Shown: piece after piece, positions 8,201 to 11,345 of the stretch
How positions within the stretch are numbered: the stretch's first letter is position 1
Layout: each line of letters opens with the position of its first letter
NCBI GenBank assembly: GCA_026770585.1
Contig: MU646307.1
Location: 1,260,953-1,272,589 of the forward strand
Source: Baffinella frigidus
Taxonomy: Eukaryota; Cryptophyceae; Cryptomonadales; Baffinellaceae
Length of the DNA stretch: 11,637 nucleotides
Reading direction: 5' to 3'
Notes under the pieces: model-generated
Database searches by the model: none
What the model was told of the DNA's origin: nothing
What the model saw: the letters and a program-made list of their open reading frames with translations, nothing else
Program-made: the position numbers and the translations under genes

Positions 8201-11200
8201 GACCATGGCACACGAGAAATAGATTCGTATATGACTGTCGTATCTGACTCTCATGATCAGTCTACTCTCGCTGTATACGTATATGTAGTGGCGTTTCTCG
8301 ACGAGAAGCTCGCGCGCCTGGCCCTCGAGCTCCCAGGTGTATCCGGGGAAACCTAGTTTTCTTTCATTTGATGGCAATGAAAATGACTACACAATTCGTT
8401 CTGACTAGTAACATTTTAAAGATTATGTAGTAAGTTTCATTGCCTTCAAATGAAAGAAAAATAGGTTTCTTCGGATAAAGGTGCCCCCCGAACGCAGCAC
8501 TCTGACACTCGAGGCTAGAATTGGGACTTAAAAATGGGGTTGCTGAATTCGTATCAGTCACAGGCGGATTTGGTCACGTAGCTGCGGGATATCCCGCAGC
8601 TACTACTCGAGGCCAGCAATGGGACTATTTTAAAACCGGGCGTCCTTTATAAGGGGGCGGTGTGCAGTAGTTTTTGCACAAATATCCGGTTTTGGTCACG
8701 TATCTAACGGAATTTTGTTCGACACGTGATCAAATCCGCCCGTGACTGGTACGCATTCAAAAAACCCACTTTTAGGGGCGTTTGGTCACGTAGCTGGGGG
8801 GACCACCCCAGCTACGTGACCAAGCCTGCCCGTGACTGGTCCTAGATTTAACAACCCCACATTTTAAATACTCCCTCTGCTAGCCTCGAGTGGATCCCGG
8901 GACCAACTTCGTAGGTTGCAAACGTTTGTATCACGCGTTCCAGGCACGCGGAAAAACGTGGCGGTGGGGAGGTGCTACAGTGGATGTAGGCTAATGCAGC
9001 ATAGCCTTAATATAGCACGAGCCCTAATGTAGCACGGCGGGCAAGGTCCCCAAGGGCAAAATCCTGAGGGCTACCAATACCCTAATGTAGCATTAGCCCT
9101 AATGCAGCATGAAGCATGACCGCCCGACTATGCCAGCACGCGGAAGAACGTGGATTCATGTATAAGTTTTTAAAATCCTGTAAAATTGTACCACGTCCTC
9201 TCTCGGCAGCGGCCCACTCGAGAATGCTAGAGGGGCCTATTTATAGGTGGGGTTGTAGATATTTGTACCAGGATAAGGTATTCCAACTTCGTGACTGGCC
9301 AATATATGGCTAGTAACGTGACCAATCAACGAAAGTTACTACACAAATGCCCACGTTTTAAAGCACCCTGGTTTTAAATAGGCCCCTCTAGCGTTCTCGT
9401 GTGGAGCGGCTGCGAACTTGGTCCCGGGATTTCGAACAAACGGCGTGTTTCAAGAAACACGTAGGAGACTGGCGGTGGGGAGGCGCTACCCACACGAGAA
9501 TGCAGGGGGCTACCAAGGGATTTTCGGCCCAAAACGAAGGGATGTTCGGCGCAAAACTGAGGCGTGTGGGCTCTTTGCAGGCAAGGGGCTTCACGGATAT
9601 AGTCCATCTAAACGGTTCGTACTAGAATGTTATCCATTGCCCTAGAACCTAACCGGAATTTCACCTGGAATTTATGGCGAAAAGGTCCTCGGTCGCTGCT
9701 AAGTGGGTGGGCTCTTCGCAGGCACGCGGAAGAACGCGGCGGTTGGGAGATGCTACCTGGCGTGGGCGCCGGGCGCTGAGGCTGCCGAATATCTCTCAGG
9801 TACTGACAGCCACGACAGTTTACCTGACGTTAATAGACTAACGTCCTGAAAACCGGGTAGTTAGGCCTACGGTATCGCCTATGGTAGGCCGTAGGGCCCC
9901 TAGGACCTAATGTTTGATAGGACCCCGCCTAGGCCCCTACGGCCTACCGTAGGCAATACCGTAGGCTGAACTACCCGGTTTTCACGACGTTACCCGGTGG
10001 GGAGGTGCTATTTGGCGTGGGCGCCGGGCGCGGAGGCTGCTGAGTATCTCTGACAGCCACGATATTTTGCCTGACGTCAACAAGGACCCTACGGTAGGCA
10101 ATCCGTAGGGACATAGGGGGGTTCATACGGATAAGGTAACGGAAACTCGGGCTCGGTGGGGAGGTGCTACCTGGCGTGAGCGCCGGGCGCGGAGGCTGCT
10201 GAGTATCTCTCAGATACCTCACTTCCAGCCGCGATATTTTACCTTAAGTCAACGGCTGCAGAGTATCTCTCAGGTACTGACAGCTAGGATATTTTACCCT
10301 AAGTCTACAAAGCCGATCCTCGGTAATAAGTTGCCACTTCGTTTAGATGGACCTGCTCTGGAGCAGGCATTTGACACTGTCTTTGAGGGGGAGTCGACTC
10401 AGGTGAAATGTTCTGGCTCAGAGTGAACTAGCAGCAGACCGCACACCACCAGCCCTCACGATCGGACCAAATCGTCGATTGTAGATGGTAGATTTACCCT
10501 TGATTTGCCCTTGCAGAGACCCCGGATCTGGGGTCTCTGCAAGGGCAAATCGCAAGCCCAAAACCGATGATTTGGTCCAACCGGGAGGGCTGGTGGCAGC
10601 ACCCCTTGGAACCATTGGCAGCTGGCCAGGAGGTCAAATTTGACCTCTAAGAGGTCCTAGGCAGGTCCTAGGACCCTACGGTATGGCGTATGCGCCTACT
10701 CGCCACTTAAGGGATAGTCAACCTGTGGATGTTTACCCCATTAGCAGCTGCCCGCGCAGGATTTTATGTGTCTCCCTGTGGGACCCTGTGGGAGTCACCG
10801 CTACCTTTTTTGACCCGAGCATGGACCTTAACAGTGCGGCCGGGGTGTAGGGTGTGGGGTTTGGGGCCACGACCACCGCTTAACGCTCGACCCTGCAACC
10901 CTGCAACCTACACCCTACACCCTGCACCCTACACCCTACACCCTACACCCTACACCCTACACCCTACACCCTGAACCCTAAACCCCTCAACCCTCAACCC
11001 CAAACCCTAAACACCAAACCCTACACCCCAAACCCTACACCCTAAACCCTAAACCCTGAACCCCAAACCCTAAACCCCAAACCCTAGCCCCAAAACCCCA
11101 CACCCTGAACCCTAAACCCTAACCCCTACCCCAAGCATGGCGCTGGAGATAATGACGGGGCTGGCATTGGAGCCATTCGGACACCCTAAATCCTAAACCC

Positions 11201-11345
11201 TAACCCCTAAACCCTCAACCCTAAACCGTACCCCAGGCATGGCGCTGGAGATAATGACGGAGCTGGCGTTGGAGCCGTTCGGACAGGACCTGCGACTCTG
11301 CATCGCGATCCACACCTCCACCCTCTATCAGGGCATCATCGGCAG
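1814..11345 (+). CDS. Six-TM class III nucleotide cyclase-like protein, whole gene model (3' end outside window)
   Basis: Eight exons join into one frame of about 380 codons. Residues are approximate: cytosolic N-terminus 1-40; membrane helices near 41-63, 91-109, 135-148, 165-180, 185-203 and 210-225; charged linker 227-258; cyclase homology domain from about 260 on. Domain landmarks visible are VEQFEGAAICLCYD (start of the domain), VAFLDEKLAR (like the family's second metal-Asp segment, F-D-E-L), VGRCYLAW (like IGDAYMAV) and LCIAIHT...QGIIG (like RIGIHTGPVVAGVIG). Class III cyclases make cAMP or cGMP from ATP or GTP, usually as dimers; six helices plus one catalytic domain is a half-size membrane cyclase layout. 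The base-contacting Lys/Glu position appears to be Ala or Val, so activity and substrate are uncertain. The distal part of the domain lies beyond the window. No recognisable promoter. Alternatives are an inactive cyclase-fold subunit or a recent pseudogene. All is by eye, without a database search. Confidence 0.72.
2227..2326 (+). other. Intron 1 (100 bp, GT-AG)
   Basis: It is bounded by GTGCGC and CTCGCAG and is pyrimidine-rich with no inverted repeat, telomere-like array or exon copy. Removing it joins TG to G, giving Trp, and continues directly into GGAIAAYCLAIGEQ. It looks like an ordinary compact intron and contrasts with the later, repeat-filled introns. Confidence 0.75.
2327..2452 (+). 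CDS. Exon 2: membrane helices 3 and 4
   Basis: It has one base completing Trp, 41 codons and a trailing AG (phase 2). Translation includes GGAIAAYCLAIGEQYPYRG and NQARFVIVSTVGGAAFSL, two apolar stretches separated by a short polar loop. The other two frames either stop early (GVEP-stop) or read as low-complexity Ser/Pro/Arg, so the spliced phase decides the frame. The exon ends at CTCAG before GTGATC. Confidence 0.74.
2453..2660 (+). other. Intron 2 (208 bp; acceptor ambiguous)
   Basis: The donor is GTGATC at 2453. Two acceptors give the correct downstream frame: GAG at 2610-2612, which adds a SAPEPLAERGAPWRAS segment, or GAGCAG ending at 2660, which joins Arg straight to FVHQLL. I prefer the second because it has a CAG|G context. 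The acceptor CAG at 2565-2567 is excluded by an in-frame TAG at 2590. The intron is GC-rich and holds no evident repeat. Confidence 0.55.
2661..2798 (+). CDS. Exon 3: membrane helices 5 and 6
   Basis: It has 45 full codons flanked by split Arg codons. FVHQLLSFLAATLHTLVHAV and IFMFAVGVVCGLLAL are the last two hydrophobic helices, separated by the acidic loop YEESECGS. The donor is CG|GTCCGA; with the acceptor at 3400 it gives LRSCMERE, in frame. The 3' half (from 2737) is repeated at 3114-3184, where a six-base in-frame deletion removes the equivalent of VCG to V. The upstream copy is preferred because only it continues from the preceding helix. An alternative start at 2613 would add 16 residues. 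Confidence 0.7.
2951..3090. repeat. Hairpin element E1 (constant core, TTATCCGGGG arms)
   Basis: The 58-base arms 2951-3008 and 3033-3090 are reverse complements with about one mismatch, around a 24-base loop. The outer arm begins TTATCCGGGGAAACC; the inner part carries the core GAAAATTACTACACAATT. Near-perfect arm identity points to a recent foldback or MITE-like insertion. E3 and E6 have the same arms and the same 140-base length. Confidence 0.9.
3114..3184 (+). pseudogene. 3' copy of exon 3 inside intron 3
   Basis: It matches 2737-2813 over about 70 bases (AGCGAGTGCGGCTCT start) with scattered substitutions and an in-frame six-base deletion. It retains the CG|GTCCGA donor, so it could in principle be used as an alternative 3' exon end, but nothing supplies the earlier half of the exon. 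TAG at 3113-3115 directly precedes it. Confidence 0.8.
3206..3285. repeat. G-rich/CCCCAAA foldback with telomere-like array
   Basis: GGTTTTGGGGTTGGGG at 3208-3223 faces about seven tandem CCCCAAA units at 3235-3285. The opposed orientation could form a hairpin. It is one of two places where the G-rich orientation occurs on this strand. Confidence 0.7.
3324..3373. repeat. TATC/TA microsatellite
   Basis: Alternating TATC and TA units immediately precede the exon 4 acceptor region. It is simple sequence with no coding value. Confidence 0.85.
3401..3497 (+). CDS. Exon 4: juxtamembrane linker leading to the cyclase domain
   Basis: One base completes Arg, then 32 codons. SCMERERAMRSQFCEEQRLE is highly charged and probably helical; it ends GLKNMLEY, matching the position where membrane cyclases have a coiled linker before an LLP motif. 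The acceptor CGAACGCAG fits. The 3' boundary is uncertain: no GT follows closely, and the nearest candidate donor is GC at 3504 (CCACCC|GCTCGA), whose phase does not match exon 5. The 3' part is repeated at 3608-3646, there with an in-frame TAG. Confidence 0.62.
3608..3646 (+). pseudogene. 3' copy of exon 4 with in-frame TAG
   Basis: It matches 3459-3496 (GAGATCGAGCAGACGGGCC) with a C-to-T change that turns CAG (Gln) into TAG. It continues CTCGAGTACTCACCAGCA and meets a GTAGCA donor-like site at 3658. The stop means it cannot replace the upstream copy, but its last part could serve as an exon end if an unseen acceptor is used. Confidence 0.78.
3725..4088. repeat. Long inverted repeat plus third partial arm
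   Basis: Left arm about 3930-3996 and right arm about 4016-4085 are reverse complements, including GTCCCACTTAGATTTG and a C8/G-rich tract. A third, more diverged arm lies at about 3725-3797 in the same orientation as the right arm (GAGAAATTTTGGGGGGGGCG, then GGAACAGAGCTAGGA). It looks like a hairpin element with an extra arm from a nested or tandem copy. Confidence 0.8.
4376..4474 (+). repeat. CCCTAAA telomere-like array
   Basis: About seven near-perfect CCCTAAA units degrade on both sides into CCCCACA and CCCCAAA. A smaller tract lies at 4574-4603 and another at 4109-4127. The TTTAGGG strand is the minus strand. It is interstitial, with unique sequence on both sides. Confidence 0.9.
4532..4835. 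repeat. Nested block of CATCCTACACGGGACT repeats
   Basis: GGCCATCCTACACGGGACT occurs twice directly (around 4506 and 4548). GTGTAGGATGACCCTATTGA occurs twice (around 4700 and 4740), and a reverse-complement arm GTGTAGGATGGCCGGAGTGG lies at 4775-4794. The arrangement is an inverted repeat whose arms were tandemly duplicated. CCCACCCGACAT recurs at 4818 and 5210. Confidence 0.75.
4833..5061. repeat. Inverted repeat, GTGGTAGGAGGG arms
   Basis: CCTGTGGTAGGAGGGAAGTT near 4833 pairs with AACTCC-type sequence ending CCTCCTACCACAATC at 5040-5061. The interior is unique and not coding. E2 begins immediately to its right. Confidence 0.75.
5063..5200. repeat. Hairpin element E2 (constant core, TTTTAATTAA arms)
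   Basis: The outer arms GGAAACGGTTTTAATTAA and TTAAAACCGTTTTCC are inverted; the core GTGTAGTAATTTTCATTGA is on the right, and a decayed core GACATTTACTTCACATCAT is on the left. The arms are unrelated to those of E1, E3 and E6. Confidence 0.82.
5237..5386. repeat. Inverted-repeat element B1
   Basis: Arms CAAATAGTGCCCTGG...TTTTACCTTGGA and TCCAAGGTAAAT...CCAGAGCACTATTTG face each other across about 20 bases. A second copy, B2, lies at 6819-6966 with the same layout, which defines a family. Confidence 0.88.
5430..5569. repeat. Hairpin element E3 (same arms as E1)
   Basis: It is 140 bases, starting TTATCCGGGGGAACC and ending CCCGGATAA. The core AAAATTACTACACAATTCG and its complement GTGTAGTAATTTTCG are both intact. 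The arms are more diverged than in E1, so it is probably older. Confidence 0.88.
5784..6004. repeat. Inverted repeat, GTATTGTCGAAATGGGCTCC arms
   Basis: Left arm 5784-5826 and right arm about 5961-6004 match over roughly 40 bases with one small indel. The interior of about 135 bases is AT-richer and unrecognised. Confidence 0.85.
6272..6414. repeat. Hairpin element E4 (constant core, AT-rich arms)
   Basis: The arms ACACTTATAATTTATAAACT and its complement near 6380-6402 are nearly perfect. The inner sequence carries GAAATTTACTACACA on the left and GTGTAGTAATTTTGATTG on the right. A solitary core half, GAAAATTACTACACAATTCC, lies nearby at 6168-6187. Confidence 0.87.
6439..6608. repeat. Hairpin element E5 abutting exon 5
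   Basis: Arms of about 65 bases include TTTGATTTAAAT and CGGAGTTCCCCGAAT. The core is partly decayed on the left (GAAATTTTCTGCACAA) and clear on the right (GTGTAGTAACTTTCGTG). Its right end, GCCTGACGGGAC, stops about two bases before the probable exon 5 acceptor GAG, so the element may have supplied the 3' end of intron 4. Confidence 0.85.
6611..6740 (+). CDS. Exon 5: start of cyclase homology domain
   Basis: The frame reads VAVKSWAYTGEEKTKVEQFE then GAAICLCYDGEGRDPEGIVQQ, from about 6618 to the donor at 6741 (CAGCAG|GTACCC), phase 0. F-E-G-A-A-I-C-L corresponds to F-E-x-V-T-V-L-F of class III cyclases, and the following D-G-E-G fits the D-x-x-G of the first metal-binding Asp with a one-residue offset. 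The start is 6611 (after GAG, phase 2) or 6625 (after GGCAG, phase 1); neither phase matches an unambiguous exon 4 donor. Confidence 0.68.
6766..7021. repeat. Hairpin B2 bracketed by about 50-bp direct repeats
   Basis: ATCTTTGACCACTTGCGCC with its flanks is present at 6766-6815 and again at 6969-7021. The B-family hairpin (6819-6966; arms AGTGCCCTGG / CCAGAGCACT) fills the gap almost exactly. Both direct copies include a CAGGTT junction. The repeats are far longer than a transposase target duplication. Confidence 0.85.
7124..7440 (+). repeat. Telomere-like mixed array
   Basis: CCCTAAA and CCCCAAA units are mixed with CTTGTGCCCCCTACACC higher-order blocks. All are in C-rich orientation on the coding strand. 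The order of variants changes in blocks (7320-7370 is pure CCCCAAA), as expected from local amplification rather than point decay. Confidence 0.9.
7453..7486 (+). pseudogene. Exon 6 5'-fragment copy C1
   Basis: CCGCGGGAGACGATGGCG through CGACGAGAAAC, preceded by TTGGCAG, corresponds to the start of exon 6. It breaks straight into TAAACCCTACACCC. It keeps the D-E-K codons (GACGAG), where the presumed functional copy has GATGGG. Confidence 0.8.
7486..7660 (+). repeat. CCCTACA / CCCTAAA array
   Basis: A run of CCCTACA units changes into CCCCAAA and CCCTAAA. It starts exactly at the break of exon 6 copy C1, sharing the bases AAAC, which suggests a microhomology junction. Confidence 0.9.
7649..7914 (+). 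repeat. 171-bp tandem duplication carrying exon 6 5' copies
   Basis: 7649-7743 and 7820-7914 are near-identical (CCTGACGTTAAATAACCTGA, then GTGGTGGCAG and the start of exon 6). The spacer is a telomere-like array (7744-7832). The first copy (C2, 7718-7743) is cut at TTTCTCGA and runs into CACCCTACACC; the second continues into full exon 6. Confidence 0.88.
7889..7949 (+). CDS. Exon 6: second metal-Asp segment of the cyclase domain
   Basis: It has 20 codons plus one base: LRETVAFLDGKLARLALKLP. After GIVQQ it aligns with the family segment L-V-E-L-L-N-E-x-F-x-x-F-D-E-L, placing Asp of FLD at the second metal ligand. Acceptor GGTGGCAG and donor CTCCCAG|GTGTGT are canonical, phases 0 and 1. Copies C1 and C4 encode D-E-K and E-L-P, where this one has D-G-K and K-L-P, so this copy has taken two charge-changing substitutions. 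Confidence 0.68.
7966..8171. repeat. Inverted repeat between two exon 6 copies
   Basis: TACTACTGGAAAGCCGCACC at 7966 pairs with the sequence GGGCGGGGTGAAGC...CAGTAGTAG ending 8171. The element is bracketed by the 3' halves of exon 6 (7901-7951 and 8289-8340). Confidence 0.75.
8289..8336 (+). pseudogene. Exon 6 3'-fragment copy C4
   Basis: TGGCGTTTCTCGACGAGAAG through CTCGAGCTCCCAG matches the last 47 bases of exon 6 with its GTGTA donor. It lacks the first 13 bases. TAG at 8286-8288 precedes it as an acceptor-like site. Its residues (DEKLARLALELPG) look closer to a consensus cyclase than the full copy. Confidence 0.8.
8340..8479. repeat. Hairpin element E6 (same arms as E1) fused to an exon copy
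   Basis: ATCCGGGGAAACC starts three bases after the donor of exon 6 copy C4, and the element ends CGGATAA. The core GAAAATGACTACACAATTCG is present on the left and a decayed TATGTAGTAAGTTTC on the right. Confidence 0.87.
8506..8892. repeat. Large palindromic element with two internal perfect hairpins
   Basis: The outer ends CACTCGAGGCTAG (8506) and CTAGCCTCGAGTG (8892) are inverted, and arms of about 80 bases match. Inside are a 26-base perfect palindrome at 8578-8603 (GTAGCTGCGGGAT centre) and a hairpin with 18-base arms at 8782-8823 (GGTCACGTAGCTGGGG). GGTCACGTA motifs recur three times. Confidence 0.85.
8944..8978 (+). pseudogene. Exon 7 5'-fragment copy a
   Basis: Preceded by TTCCAG, it carries the first 35 bases of exon 7 (GCACGCGGAAAAACGTGGCG start), then breaks at GTGCTAC into a CTAATGCAGCA repeat tract. 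It encodes T-R-K-N-V-A-V-G-R-C-Y. Confidence 0.8.
8988..9112 (+). repeat. CCCTAATGTAGCA-like degenerate repeats
   Basis: CTAATGCAGCA, TTAATATAGCAC, CTAATGTAGCAC, CTAATGTAGCA and CTAATGCAGCA recur with irregular spacing. It lies between exon 7 copies a and b. Confidence 0.7.
9136..9153 (+). pseudogene. Exon 7 5'-fragment copy b
   Basis: GCACGCGGAAGAACGTGG, preceded by TGCCA, is 18 bases identical to the exon start with a one-base merger at the acceptor. A middle fragment (copy c, GGCGGTGGGGAGGCGCTAC) follows at 9471-9489. GGGCTCTTTGCAGGCA at 9567-9582 copies the acceptor itself. Confidence 0.65.
9209..9411. repeat. Inverted repeat, GCTAGAGGGGCCTATTTA arms
   Basis: Left arm 9209-9244 and right arm 9374-9411 match over about 36 bases. 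A second inverted pair, ATCCCGGGACCAA (8894) and TTGGTCCCGGGAT (9418), encloses it and exon 7 copies a and b. A solitary core half (CGAAAGTTACTACACAAA) sits at 9333-9350. Confidence 0.82.
9602..9635. repeat. Dispersed repeat also seen at the window end
   Basis: CCATCTAAACGGTTCGTACT and the following AGAATGTTATCC recur at 11606-11637 with four or so changes. The second copy is cut off by the window edge, so the full unit is unknown. Confidence 0.75.
9722..9799 (+). CDS. Exon 7: GxxY segment of the cyclase domain (complete copy)
   Basis: It has two bases, 25 codons and one base: TRKNAAVGRCYLAWAPGAEA then AEYLS. It aligns with E-K-I-K-T-I-G-D-A-Y-M-A of the family. The Gly and Tyr are kept, the base-contact Lys/Glu position is Ala here (Val in copy a), and the Asp after Gly is Arg. 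Acceptor CTCTTCGCAG and donor CTCTCAG|GTACTG give phases 1 and 1, linking LPG before and GMALEI after. It is the only one of at least seven partial copies that is complete with both splice sites. Confidence 0.7.
9841..9990. repeat. Palindromic element, CCTACGGTA-rich, between exon 7 copies
   Basis: Left arm 9841-9910 and right arm 9920-9990 are reverse complements over about 70 bases (GAAAACCGGGTAGTT outer; GGCCGTAGGG inner) with about ten loop bases. Direct copies of the exon 7 end and intron 7 start (about 9743-9831 and 9995-10077) bracket it. The motif CCTACGGTAGGCAAT recurs at 10086. Confidence 0.87.
9995..10302 (+). pseudogene. Exon 7 3'-fragment copies e, f and g
   Basis: Copy e (9995-10051) lost AGGTACT, including the donor. 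Copy f (10154-10213) has TGG changed to TGA and the donor changed to CAGATAC. Copy g (10254-10273) keeps only the last 20 exon bases with an intact CAGGTACTGACAGC. Each copy carries 20-35 bases of intron start (GATATTTT, CCTGACGTCAAC). None can replace the complete exon. Confidence 0.83.
10447..10595. repeat. Nested double hairpin
   Basis: Outer arms include ACCACCAGCCCTC and GAGGGCTGGTGG plus GGACCAAATCGTCG and its near complement. Inner arms are 22 bases, perfect (10502-10523 and 10530-10551, GATTTGCCCTTGCAGAG), with loop GGATCT. The 20-odd bases between outer and inner stems differ on the two sides. Confidence 0.88.
10624..10739. repeat. Repeat J1 (116 bp)
   Basis: It is nearly identical to J2 at 11381-11496 and the same length. 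It starts with the palindrome GGAGGTCAAATTTGACCTC. It is flanked by CCATTGGCAGCTG (10612) and CCATTAGCAGCTG (10738), a possible 13-bp target duplication. Confidence 0.87.
10841..11134 (+). repeat. Telomere-like array with short inverted start
   Basis: A short G-rich tract (GGTGTAGGGTGTGGGGTTTG at 10844) faces a long C-rich array from 10890 made of CCCTACA, CCCTAAA and CCCCAAA units. The array runs directly into an exon 8 fragment. Confidence 0.9.
11136..11182 (+). pseudogene. Exon 8 5'-fragment copy
   Basis: CATGGCGCTGGAGATAATGA through CCATTCGGAC repeats the first 47 bases of exon 8 with four changes, after CCCCAAG instead of CCCCAG|G. It breaks into ACCCTAAATCC, sharing the bases AC with the array. 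The frame it would give includes a Glu-to-Gly change. Confidence 0.82.
11181..11234 (+). repeat. Short CCCTAAA array before exon 8
   Basis: Degenerate CCCTAAA units fill the gap between the exon 8 fragment and exon 8 itself and end in TACCCCAG, so the array supplies the pyrimidine-rich acceptor region. Confidence 0.85.
11237..11345 (+). CDS. Exon 8: IHT...GIIG motif of the cyclase domain
   Basis: It has two bases, 35 codons and AG. MALEIMTELALEPFGQDLRL then CIAIHTSTLYQGIIG aligns well with the family segment A-L-x-M...L-R-x-R-I-G-I-H-T-G-P-V-x-A-G-V-I-G; this is the strongest evidence for the gene's identity. TSTLYQ replaces T-G-P-V-V-A, which is unusual. Donor GGCAG|GTAACG follows, phase 2. 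The last 28 exon bases plus GT are repeated exactly at 11511-11540. The remaining domain, including the N-x-x-S/A-R motif, lies outside the window. Confidence 0.75.

Larger units (their letters stand above)
7950..9721 (+). other. Intron 6 (1772 bp, GT-AG)
   Basis: It runs GTGTGT to CTCTTCGCAG, phase 1 on both sides. It holds an inverted repeat (7966-8171), the 3'-copy of exon 6 (C4), hairpin E6, large palindromic elements at 8506-8892 and 9209-9411, a CCCTAATGTAGCA repeat tract and three 5'-fragment copies of exon 7. Confidence 0.65.
9800..11236 (+). other. Intron 7 (1437 bp, GT-AG)
   Basis: It runs GTACTG to CCCCAG, phase 1 on both sides. It holds a palindromic element (9841-9990), three 3'-fragment copies of exon 7, a double hairpin (10447-10595), repeat J1, a long telomere-like array and a 5'-fragment of exon 8. 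Confidence 0.66.

Noticed and set aside
10402-10420. Relict dinoflagellate spliced-leader sequence (TTCTGGCTCAGAG)
   Set aside because: Only a few bases resemble the leader end TTTTGGCTCAAG, and the rest of the 22-nt leader is absent. Expected by chance.
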